Source: an uncultured Oscillibacter sp.
GTDB taxonomy: Bacteria; Bacillota; Clostridia; Oscillospirales; Oscillospiraceae
Reading direction: 5' to 3'
NCBI GenBank assembly: GCA_902476875.1
Contig: CABSFC010000132.1
Span: forward strand, 1 to 6,170
Length of the DNA: 6,170 nucleotides
Shown: positions 1 through 5,330 of the stretch, piece after piece
Position numbering within the stretch: the first letter of the stretch is position 1
Layout: the number at the start of each line of letters is the position of its first letter
Program-made: the position numbers and the translations under genes
The notes under the pieces: model-generated
What the model saw: the letters and a program-made list of their open reading frames with translations, nothing else
Databases searched by the model: none
What the model was told of the DNA's origin: nothing

Positions 1-1
1 C

Positions 2-89
2 GCGCGAGTGGTGGAATTGGCAGACTCGCTAGATTCAGGTTCTAGTGTCCTTTACGGACGTGCGGGTTCAAGTCCCGCCTCGCGCACCA
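2..89 (+). tRNA. tRNA-Leu (anticodon CAG)
   Basis: A complete class II tRNA decoding CUG leucine codons. The acceptor stem GCGCGAG (2-8) pairs with CTCGCGC (79-85), A86 is the discriminator, and CCA (87-89) is encoded in the DNA. The anticodon stem CTAGA (29-33) pairs with TCTAG (41-45) around a 7-base loop with anticodon CAG at 36-38. The long variable arm (46-60, TGTCC/GGACG) is typical of leucine tRNA. The T arm is GCGGG (62-66) with CCCGC (74-78) around TTCAAGT. Only one base precedes it, so its promoter and any upstream tRNA neighbours lie outside the window. Confidence 0.97.
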
Positions 90-130
90 AAAGAAAGAGA
101 CAGGCTGTGCCTGTCTCTTTCTTTTGGTGC
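84..130 (+). terminator. Intrinsic terminator abutting tRNA-Leu
   Basis: Positions 84-105 pair perfectly with 109-130, a 22-bp stem around a TGT loop. The 5' arm includes the last bases of the tRNA (GCACCA). The T-rich 3' arm (CTCTTTCTTTT) provides the U-rich stretch. It most likely ends tRNA transcription, with 3' trimming releasing the CCA end. The A-rich/T-rich composition makes it potentially bidirectional. Confidence 0.85.
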
Positions 131-413
131 TTTCCCGCTTTTGCCAACGGCAAAATGGGCCGCTGCGTAGCCGTTAGCGGCTCTGCCGCTTTACGGATAC
201 GGCGTGCCCCTTGCGGGTACTGCGGCGGGATGATTCAAATCGTGCAGGAAAACCCTGACGGTTTTCCCGCACACACCCTTTCCCTCCGTAACTTGTGAAC
301 CCGCATAGTATGTTTAACGCCTTGGGCCAAAAGGAAGAGACCGGCTATGCTGTTTTTTTGGGGGGGTTATTTCCTATTTTCCCGGTAGTAAATCAGGAAA
401 TAGCGGCGGGGAT
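131..413. other. Non-coding spacer with small hairpins
   Basis: No credible gene is visible: the only open frame here begins inside the tRNA and has no ribosome binding site. The spacer holds three hairpins. They are TTTTGCC/GGCAAAA at 139-155, AGCCG/CGGCT at 169-182, and a larger one at 242-272 (GTGC, one mismatch, GGAAAACC, loop CTGAC, GGTTTTCC, mismatch, GCAC). A run TTTTTTT then GGGGGGG lies at 353-366. The function is unknown. It may be decayed intergenic or repeat DNA. Confidence 0.5.
327..350 (+). repeat. Half copy of the tRNA-Leu terminator arm
   Basis: This stretch matches 87-110, the CCA end plus 5' terminator arm, at 21 of 24 positions (differences at 334, 342 and 347). The matching 3' arm of the hairpin is absent: the copy runs directly into a T tract (353-359). 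It looks like a remnant of another tRNA terminator or a partial duplication. A role as a recombination site is possible but unsupported, since no integrase is present in the window. Confidence 0.5.
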
Positions 414-442
414 TTGACATCCCCTCCCTTCCCGCCTATAAT
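414..442 (+). promoter_or_regulatory. Consensus sigma-A promoter of mscS
   Basis: The -35 box TTGACA (414-419) and -10 box TATAAT (437-442) are both perfect consensus and separated by exactly 17 bases. Transcription should start near 449, giving an untranslated leader of about 75 bases before mscS. Confidence 0.88.
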
Positions 443-461
443 ATCAGATGATGGACACAGC

Positions 462-508
462 GGGCGGCGGGGCCGCCCTTTGACAGAATTTCCGCGGTCG
501 GCCGCGGA
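462..508 (+). promoter_or_regulatory. Two GC-rich hairpins in the mscS leader
   Basis: The first hairpin is GGGCGGC (462-468) with GCCGCCC (472-478). The second is TCCGCGG (491-497) with CCGCGGA (502-508) around TCGG, and it ends directly before the Shine-Dalgarno stretch AAAGGAG (511-517). Neither is followed by a U tract, so they are not obvious terminators. They may stabilise the mRNA or modulate ribosome access, which is inference. Confidence 0.5.
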
Positions 509-524
509 GGAAAGGAGCGTTGCT

Positions 525-1343
525 ATGCCTTCCAACCTCAATGCGCTGCTGACGGCCTCCGTCGGCTCCATCGCCCTGGGGGACGTTCTGACCGCGGCCA
601 TTACGCTGGTGGTCTGCCTGATCGTCGTCCGGGTGCTGCTGAAGCTGACACGCGGGCTGCTGACACGGTCCAGGCTGGACGACCGGGTGAAGAAATACGT
701 GCTCTCCGGCGCCAAGCTGCTGCTGTACCTCCTCACCGCCATCATCGTGGTGGGGAGCCTGGGTATCGACATGACCTCCCTGGTGGCCCTGCTGTCCGTG
801 GCGTCCCTGGGCGTCACCCTGGCGGCGGAGGACGTGCTGGCCAACGTGGCGGGCGGACTGGTGATCCTCTCCTCCCACCCCTTTATGATCGGGGATTTCA
901 TCGAGGTGTCCGGCACCTCCGGCACGGTGGAGGAGATCGCCCTGAACCACACCAAGCTGGTGACTCCCGACGGTCTTCTGGTGATGCTGCCCAACAAGTC
1001 CCTGGCGGACTCCCAGGTGACCAACTACACCGCCCTGGGCCGCCGCCGGGTGAAGCAAGTGGTCACCGCCTCCTACGACGCCCCCACGGAGACGGTCAAG
1101 GCCGCCTGCAGGCGGGCGCTGGAGCTGACGGAGAAGGTGCTGGCCGACCCGGCTCCCGCCGTCTACCTCACCGGGTACGGCGAAAGCTCCATTGAATACA
1201 CCGTCTACTGCTGGGCGGAGACCGCGGACTACTGGCCTGTCCACTACGACCTGGGGGAGCATCTGCGAACCGCTTTCGCGGAGTACGGCGTGGAGATGAC
1301 CTATGACCATTTGAACGTCCACATCGTGGAAAACCGCGGTTGA
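525..1343 (+). CDS. mscS: MscS-family small-conductance mechanosensitive channel
   Basis: The 272-residue protein is close in length to E. coli MscS (286). Hydrophobic segments lie at about residues 20-40, 63-81 and 84-115. The last carries the Gly/Ala-rich pore-lining pattern of TM3 (SLGVTLAAEDVLANVAGGLV), followed by HPFMIGDFIEV, the MscS beta-domain entry. Residues about 120-170 form the beta domain, with LPNKSLADSQVTNY matching the conserved PN-x-x-(I/L) segment. Residues about 175-268 form the cytoplasmic alpha/beta domain. By family knowledge it is a homoheptameric inner-membrane channel that opens under membrane tension to release solutes on hypo-osmotic shock. The start at 525 is chosen over an in-frame extension from 414 because AAAGGAG (511-517) lies 7 bases upstream and the promoter at 414-442 would lie inside the extension. 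It is monocistronic by its own promoter, and no terminator follows. Confidence 0.93.
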   Translation: MPSNLNALLTASVGSIALGDVLTAAITLVVCLIVVRVLLKLTRGLLTRSRLDDRVKKYVLSGAKLLLYLLTAIIVVGSLGIDMTSLVALLSVASLGVTLAAEDVLANVAGGLVILSSHPFMIGDFIEVSGTSGTVEEIALNHTKLVTPDGLLVMLPNKSLADSQVTNYTALGRRRVKQVVTASYDAPTETVKAACRRALELTEKVLADPAPAVYLTGYGESSIEYTVYCWAETADYWPVHYDLGEHLRTAFAEYGVEMTYDHLNVHIVENRG

Positions 1344-1368
1344 CAAACGGAGATCCTGCCACTATAAT
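1340..1368 (+). promoter_or_regulatory. Consensus sigma-A promoter of the met operon
   Basis: TTGACA (1340-1345) and TATAAT (1363-1368) are both perfect consensus with a 17-base spacer. The -35 box contains the TGA stop codon of mscS. The predicted start near 1375 falls just before the first pairing bases of T-box Stem I (1378), which supports this being the real promoter. Confidence 0.9.
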
Positions 1369-1374
1369 ACGTTT

Positions 1375-1655
1375 GAAAGCGATGATGGAGAGGGACGGAG
1401 GCCGGCGCCCCCAGAGAGCCGGCGGGCGGTGAAAGCCGGCGGCAAGGGTCTCCAGGTCCTATGGCTCCTGAGCTGAGGGTTCGAGGGCGGCGTGCCGCCG
1501 GTAGGGCCTCTCCGTGTACGCCGCGTCAGCGCGAAGGGGTTGCTGGACCCCAAAAGAGGCGTGAGGCCGTGAGGCCCGCGCAATTTGAGTGGTACCGCGG
1601 AAGTCATATTCGGCTTTCGTCTCAAAGACAAATCTTTGGGACGAAAGCCGTTTTT
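1375..1655 (+). promoter_or_regulatory. T-box riboswitch leader, probably methionine-specific
   Basis: The leader senses uncharged tRNA and allows readthrough into metY-metA. The Stem I base is AGC (1378-1380) with GCT (1472-1474), enclosing a GATGA/TGA kink-turn-like motif and GGAG (1387-1390) with CTCC (1465-1468). The middle helix is GGAGGCC (1397-1403) with GGTCTCC (1447-1453). The distal part shows the conserved AGAGAGC (1413-1419) and GGTGAAA loop. ATG at 1461-1463 sits in the specifier-loop strand followed by a purine, so Met is the likely codon. The T-box core GAGTGGTACCGCG is at 1587-1599. Its TGGT (1590-1593) would pair with an A-discriminator CCA end, as expected for tRNA-Met. The antiterminator is TTTGAG (1584-1589) with CTCAAA (1621-1626) and GCGGAAG (1597-1603) with CTTTCGT (1614-1620), around the bulge TGGTACC. 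Its 3' strand is the terminator's 5' strand, so the two structures exclude each other. Confidence 0.92.
1611..1655 (+). terminator. T-box-controlled intrinsic terminator
   Basis: An 18-bp stem pairs 1611-1628 with 1633-1650, with one G-U wobble (1622/1639), around loop CAAA, followed by TTTTT (1651-1655). It forms when the antiterminator does not, stopping transcription before metY when tRNA is charged. It is also the first clear terminator downstream of mscS. Confidence 0.93.
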
Positions 1656-1682
1656 CGTCCTGAAAGGAAAGGGAGTTTTGAT

Positions 1683-2985
1683 ATGAGCGACTATCGGATC
1701 GAGACACAATGCGTCCAGGGGGGCTACACCCCCGGCAACGGCGAGCCCCGCCAGATCCCCATCTACCAGTCCACCACCTTCAAATACGCAACCAGCGAGG
1801 ACATGGGCAAGCTCTTCGACCTGGAGGCTAGCGGGTACTTCTACACCCGCCTCCAGAACCCCACCAACGACTATGTGGCCGCCAAGATCTGTGGCCGCCA
1901 AGATCGCCCAGCTGGAGGGCGGCACCGCCGCCATGCTGACTTCCTCCGGCCAGGCCGCCAACTTCTACGCCATCTTCAACATCGCCAATTGCGGCGACCA
2001 TGTGGTGGCCTCCTCCACCATCTACGGCGGCACCTACAACCTGTTCCACGTCACCATGCGGAAGATGGGCATCGACTTCACCTTCGTGGACCCCGACTGC
2101 TCCGACGAGGAGCTGGAGGGCGCCTTCCGGCCCAATACCAAGGCCGTGTTCGGCGAGACCATCGCCAACCCCGCCCTGACGGTGCTGGACATCGAGAAGT
2201 TCGCCAAAGCCGCCCACGCCCACGGCGTGCCCCTGGTCGTCGACAACACCTTCGCGACGCCTGTGGGCTGCCGCCCCTTCGAGTGGGGCTGCGACATCGT
2301 CACCCACTCCACCACCAAGTACATGGACGGCCACGGCGCCGCCGTGGGCGGCGCCATCGTGGACTCCGGCAACTTCGACTGGCTGGCCCACGCCGACAAG
2401 TTCCCCGGCCTGACCACCCCCGACGAGAGCTACCACGGCATCACCTACGCCGAGAAGTTCGGTCTGGGCGGCGCGTTCATCACCAAGTGCACCGCCCAGC
2501 TCATGCGGGACTTCGGCTCCATCCAGTCCCCTCAGAACGCCTTTTTGCTGAATCTGGGGCTGGAGAGCCTCCACGTCCGCATGCCCCGGCACTGTGAGAA
2601 CGGCCTGGCGGTGGCCCGGTATCTGAAGGGCCATCCCAAGATCTCCTTCGTCACCTACCCCGGCCTGGAGGACGACAAATACTACGCCCTGGCTCAAAAG
2701 TACATGCCAAACGGCACCTGCGGCGTGGTCTCCTTTGGCTTCAAGGGCGGCCGGAGCGCGGCGGAGACCTTCATGAAGCACCTGAAGCTGGCCGCCATCG
2801 AGACCCACGTGGCCGACGCCCGCACCTGCTGCCTCCACCCCGCCAGCGCCACCCACCGCCAGATGAACGACGCCGAGCTGGCTGCCGCCGGCATCACCCC
2901 CGACCTGGTCCGCCTCTCCTGCGGCCTGGAGAACCGGCAGGACCTGATCGACGACATCGCGCAGGCATTGGAGGCGGTCGACTGA
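1683..2985 (+). pseudogene. metY: O-acetylhomoserine sulfhydrylase, frameshifted by a 16-bp duplication
   Basis: The intact enzyme would be a cytosolic PLP protein making homocysteine from O-acetylhomoserine and sulfide. The start at 1683 follows AAAGGGAG (1668-1675). Residues 1-69 are normal MetY sequence, including IPIYQSTTF and the phosphate-binding YTR (54-56) in FYTRLQNPTNDY. An exact 16-bp tandem duplication (1874-1905) then shifts the frame. The shifted frame continues to a stop at 2597 as a 304-residue product with junk after residue 69. The true frame resumes from the second copy with AAKIAQLEGGTAAML and runs to TGA at 2983-2985. It contains the PLP motif HSTTKYMDGHG, whose lysine codon is 2317-2319 (Lys207 in the repaired protein). 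Deleting one copy gives 428 residues, the usual family length. An ATG at 1873 is in the downstream frame but has no ribosome binding site and would lack the YTR motif. As written, no active MetY is expected. No other lesion is visible, so the change is recent or a sequencing error. Confidence 0.9.
1874..1905 (+). repeat. Exact 16-bp tandem duplication inside metY
   Basis: The unit TGTGGCCGCCAAGATC occurs twice, at 1874-1889 and 1890-1905, with no mismatch or spacer. Sixteen is not a multiple of three, so the second copy shifts the metY reading frame. The surrounding family pattern (NDYVAAKIAQLEGG) needs only one copy. Confidence 0.97.
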
Positions 2986-3923
2986 TGCCCATCAAAATCC
3001 CCAACCAGCTTCCCGCCACCAACATCCTGACGGCGGAGAACATCTTTGTCATGACGGAGACCCGGGCCATCACCCAGGACATCCGGCCTCTGCACATCCT
3101 GCTTTTAAACCTGATGCCCACCAAGGTGGAGACCGAGACCCAGCTGGCCCGGGTGCTGGGCAACACGCCGCTGCAGATCGAGCTGGAGCTGATCGCCCCC
3201 GCCGGACACGTGTCCAAGAACACCTCCCAGGCCCACATGCTGGCCTTCTACAAGCGCTTCGACGAGGTGAAGGACCGCGCCTTCGACGGCCTGGTCATCA
3301 CCGGCGCGCCGGTGGAGCTGATGGCGTTCGAGGAGGTGGACTACTGGCCGGAGCTGTGTGAGATCATGGAGTGGAGCAAGACCCATGTCCACTCCACCCT
3401 GCACATCTGCTGGGGCGCCCAGGCGGGGCTGTACTACCACTACGGCATCCCCAAGCGGACGCTGCCCCACAAGCTCTTCGGCGTCTTTCAGCACACGGTG
3501 GAGGACCCCAACTTCATCCTCTTCCGGGGCTTTGACGACACCTTCTGGGTCCCCCACTCCCGGAACACCACGGTGGACCGGGCGGATATCGAGGCGGTCC
3601 CGGAGCTGAAGATCCTGGCCGCCTCCGACGAGGCGGGGGTCTACGCCGTGAAGACCGCCCAGGGGCGGCAGGTGTTTTTGATGGGCCACGCGGAATATGA
3701 CCGGGAGACCTTGCGGAAAGAGTACATGCGGGATTTGACCGCGGGGGTGGATATTCAGATCCCCCAGCACTACTTCCCCGGCGACGATCCCAGCAAAAAG
3801 CCGGTGATGAACTGGCGGAGCTGCGCCCACCTGCTGTACGCCAACTGGCTGAACTACTGCGTGTACCAGACCACGCCCTATGACATCCGGGGGATCGAAA
3901 AAGGCGTCCGCACCGATGACTGA
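2985..3923 (+). CDS. metA: Homoserine O-acetyltransferase (MetA/HTS family)
   Basis: The 312-residue protein is collinear with E. coli MetA from the first residues (MPIKIPNQLP) to the C-terminal WLNYCVYQTTPYD. It transfers an acyl group from acyl-CoA to homoserine in the cytosol, the first committed step of methionine synthesis. The catalytic residues known for the family are present: Cys142 in HICWGAQAG, His235 and Glu237 in GHAEYD. Residue 111 is Glu (GAPVELM). In this family Glu111 goes with acetyl-CoA and Gly111 (as in E. coli) with succinyl-CoA, so the acetyl donor is inferred. Automated annotation often calls such proteins succinyltransferase. The start overlaps the metY stop as TGATG, with GGAGG at 2970-2974, indicating translational coupling in a T-box-controlled operon. 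Because frameshifted metY translation stops at 2597, coupling and expression of metA may be reduced. No terminator is evident after it. Confidence 0.95.
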   Translation: MPIKIPNQLPATNILTAENIFVMTETRAITQDIRPLHILLLNLMPTKVETETQLARVLGNTPLQIELELIAPAGHVSKNTSQAHMLAFYKRFDEVKDRAFDGLVITGAPVELMAFEEVDYWPELCEIMEWSKTHVHSTLHICWGAQAGLYYHYGIPKRTLPHKLFGVFQHTVEDPNFILFRGFDDTFWVPHSRNTTVDRADIEAVPELKILAASDEAGVYAVKTAQGRQVFLMGHAEYDRETLRKEYMRDLTAGVDIQIPQHYFPGDDPSKKPVMNWRSCAHLLYANWLNYCVYQTTPYDIRGIEKGVRTDD

Positions 3924-4027
3924 CAAAAACCGCCGCTTCCATAAAATTTAGCCTGATAAGGAACCCGCAGAAAACGACAAATACAGGCAGGACCGTATAA
4001 AAAAGCTGTTTATTGACAAATCACAGG
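3924..4027 (+). promoter_or_regulatory. Junction spacer with possible weak repA promoter
   Basis: AT-richer DNA joins the met operon to the mobile-type module. A weak promoter is possible: ACGACA (3974-3979), 16 bases, then TATAAA (3996-4001). A TTGACA at 4013-4018 has no -10 box at proper spacing. No intrinsic terminator for metA is visible before the 4028 hairpin. This is probably near the edge of acquired DNA, but no clear att site or target duplication is seen. Confidence 0.35.
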
Positions 4028-4072
4028 AACAAACGAGGCACTATCTGATAATCGGATAGTGCCTCGTTTGTT
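4028..4072 (+). promoter_or_regulatory. Perfect 18-bp hairpin in the repA leader
   Basis: AACAAACGAGGCACTATC (4028-4045) pairs perfectly with its reverse complement at 4055-4072 around a 9-base loop. The stem ends 10 bases before the Shine-Dalgarno AGGAGGAG. It is followed by ATCC rather than a T run, although the arm itself ends GTTTGTT. It could be a terminator for metA, an attenuator limiting repA copy control, or a protein-binding palindrome. The sequence does not decide between these. Confidence 0.6.
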
Positions 4073-4095
4073 ATCCAGACATAGGAGGAGACAAC

Positions 4096-4908
4096 ATGGA
4101 AACCAATACAAGATTTGATTATTACTACGGCGACGAAAGCAATCAGTTTTCCTTTTTCCGCATCCCTCGCCAGCTTATTACCGACACGAAGTACAAGGGC
4201 CTCTCCACCGACGCCAAACTGCTGTACGGCCTCATGCTGAACCGCATGGGCCTGTCCCAGCGGAACGGATGGTATGACGAACAAGGCCGCGTATTCATCT
4301 ATTACCCCGTGGCCAAAATACAGGAGGTACTGGGCTGCGGCCACGACAAAGCCGGGAGATTGGCAGCTGAGCTGGAACGGGGATACGGCTTAATTGAGCG
4401 CGTCAGGCAGGGACAAGGCCGCCCCGCGAGGATCTATGTCAAGCGGTTTACTACCGGGAACGCGGCCCCATCTGCCCGGGAACCGGAAGATGGCGGACCT
4501 GCCCGCAGACAGGACCGCGGTAAACCGGCAGGCCAGACCGCGGCTTTTCCGCAGCCAAGAGTGCGAAAAAACCGCAGCCTTGACCGCACAAAACCAGACG
4601 CAAATTATATGAAAAAGAATTATACTGAGTTCAGCTATATCAATCAATCTATCAATCAGCCCGAGGAGCAGCCGCAGTCTGGCGGCAAAGATGAATGTCC
4701 CATGCAGGCAGAAAGAGCTGGCCGGGCTTCAAGGCAGTTTACAGACAAAACCGGCGCATCGCAAATTGGAATACAATTTCAAGAAAAACCAAGGGCAGGA
4801 AGCGTGGAGGCCAAGCCAGAGAGAACGGTGATGCTGTCGATGCCGCTGTCCGCGCCAGCATGGAATTTGATAGCACAAATTCCGCTGGTTAGGGGCAGCA
4901 GCCCCTAA
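4096..4908 (+). CDS. RepA_N-domain replication initiator-like protein
   Basis: A 270-residue protein starts 5 bases after AGGAGGAG (4083-4090). Residues about 15-118 match the RepA N-terminal initiator domain of Firmicute plasmids and integrative conjugative elements. Visible features are FFRIPRQL, LSTDAKLLYGLMLNRMGLS, NGWYDEQGRVFIYY, a DNA-binding winged-helix region and the ending GLIERVRQGQGRPARIYVKRF. The presumed role is binding an origin to start replication of a mobile element. Residues 119-185 are a polar linker ending FSYINQSINQ, also typical. The remaining about 85 residues show no recognisable C-terminal domain, whereas relatives often carry a further conserved domain (DUF6017-like), so the C-terminus may be eroded. 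Codon use is more A-rich than in metA, consistent with transfer. It could equally be a degenerate relic. Confidence 0.83.
   Translation: METNTRFDYYYGDESNQFSFFRIPRQLITDTKYKGLSTDAKLLYGLMLNRMGLSQRNGWYDEQGRVFIYYPVAKIQEVLGCGHDKAGRLAAELERGYGLIERVRQGQGRPARIYVKRFTTGNAAPSAREPEDGGPARRQDRGKPAGQTAAFPQPRVRKNRSLDRTKPDANYMKKNYTEFSYINQSINQPEEQPQSGGKDECPMQAERAGRASRQFTDKTGASQIGIQFQEKPRAGSVEAKPERTVMLSMPLSAPAWNLIAQIPLVRGSSP
4889..4908 (+). terminator. Hairpin spanning the repA stop
   Basis: TTAGGGGC (4889-4896) pairs with GCCCCTAA (4901-4908) around AGCA. Its second arm ends exactly at the repA stop codon TAA, and the first arm holds a TAG in another frame. No U tract follows (GACCC), so termination is uncertain. 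It may be an mRNA-stabilising structure. Confidence 0.4.
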
Positions 4909-5026
4909 GACCCAACGCCCGGCGTCACATGATGTATACGCATGGCCCAAAGATGCCGCCTTTAAGACCCTGCCGGATGTGCAGCCGCCCTTTCAGAGGG
5001 GATTCCTGGTAAAGGGCCGGGATGCG

Positions 5027-5127
5027 GGGGTGTTTTCCCCTGCGGGGGGATATAAGCCACCGTCCGGCCCCCGTCAAGGCCGGGCGCCGTCCGGCGGCTT
5101 ATGCGGTCATCAAGGGGAAAACACCCC
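5027..5127. repeat. Nested inverted repeats (cruciform-like)
   Basis: The outer arms are a perfect 14-bp inverted repeat, GGGGTGTTTTCCCC (5027-5040) and its complement at 5114-5127. Inside, ATAAGCC (5052-5058) pairs with GGCTTAT (5096-5102), and CCGGCC (5064-5069) pairs with GGCCGG (5078-5083). CCGTCCGGC also occurs as a direct repeat at 5060-5068 and 5087-5095. A long folded RNA or extruded cruciform of about 100 bases is possible. Confidence 0.75.
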
Positions 5128-5128
5128 T

Positions 5129-5152
5129 CAAAGCCGCCAAAAGGCGGCTTTG
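5129..5152. repeat. 10-bp hairpin with AAAA loop
   Basis: CAAAGCCGCC (5129-5138) pairs perfectly with GGCGGCTTTG (5143-5152) around AAAA, one base after the nested repeats. There is no T run of terminator length after it. It may be part of the same structural element. Confidence 0.6.
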
Positions 5153-5247
5153 GCTACTATGGGGGCGGCCGCGCCGCCGGGGGTCCCGGAGCGTCCCCGG
5201 AAGCCCGCTCCGCCCCGCCGCAAGCCGTCGGCGGGGCGGCAGTCCAG

Positions 5248-5276
5248 GAAACGCGTCCCAATTTGAGACGCGTTTC
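5248..5276. repeat. Inverted repeat GAAACGCGTC/GACGCGTTTC upstream of fic
   Basis: Perfect 10-bp arms at 5248-5257 and 5267-5276 flank a 9-base centre, 26 bases upstream of the fic -35 box. It may be an operator, a weak terminator for upstream transcripts or a recombination-site-like palindrome. Nothing further distinguishes these. Confidence 0.5.
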
Positions 5277-5301
5277 GACAACGCCCGCCTTCCGCTTCCC
5301 G

Positions 5302-5330
5302 TTGCTTTACGGGGCAAAACATGCTATACT
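5302..5330 (+). promoter_or_regulatory. Extended -10 promoter of fic
   Basis: TTGCTT (5302-5307), a 17-base spacer and TATACT (5325-5330), with TGC immediately upstream of the -10 box (5322-5324), form a good extended -10 sigma-A promoter. Transcription should start near 5337, leaving a short leader before the ATG at 5359. Confidence 0.72.

Larger units (their letters stand above)
4909..5301. other. Non-coding, structure-rich spacer of the mobile module
   Basis: About 390 bases hold no credible gene. The open frames present lack ribosome binding sites, are rich in Arg, Pro and Gly, and overlap one another. The stretch is dominated by inverted repeats: a nested pair at 5027-5127, a hairpin at 5129-5152 and another at 5248-5276. 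An origin of replication or transfer is possible next to a RepA_N gene, but no direct evidence such as iterons or a nick site is recognised. Confidence 0.5.

Noticed and set aside
8..298. 96-codon open frame over the tRNA and its spacer
   Set aside because: It starts inside the tRNA, has no ribosome binding site and shows no protein-like pattern.
444..1346. Long minus-strand open frame opposite mscS
   Set aside because: It is a His/Gly/Gln-rich shadow of a GC-rich gene. The + strand clearly encodes MscS.
1584..1655. Idea that the terminator and T-box do not overlap, making the switch non-canonical
   Set aside because: Pairing TTTGAG with CTCAAA and GCGGAAG with CTTTCGT shows that the antiterminator uses the terminator's 5' strand, as in ordinary T-boxes.
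1461..1682. N-terminal extension of metY from an ATG at 1461
   Set aside because: That ATG is the T-box specifier codon in an untranslated leader. The real start at 1683 has a good ribosome binding site and matches the family N-terminus.
1828..2856. Long minus-strand open frame opposite metY
   Set aside because: It is a Gly/Val-rich shadow without family features. The opposite strand encodes a recognisable PLP enzyme.
1873..2985. metY downstream frame as an independent gene starting at ATG 1873
   Set aside because: It has no ribosome binding site, begins inside the duplication and lacks the YTR motif. It is the rest of the broken gene.
4013..4018. TTGACA as the -35 box of a strong repA promoter
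   Set aside because: No -10-like sequence lies 16-18 bases downstream. That position is inside the hairpin arm.
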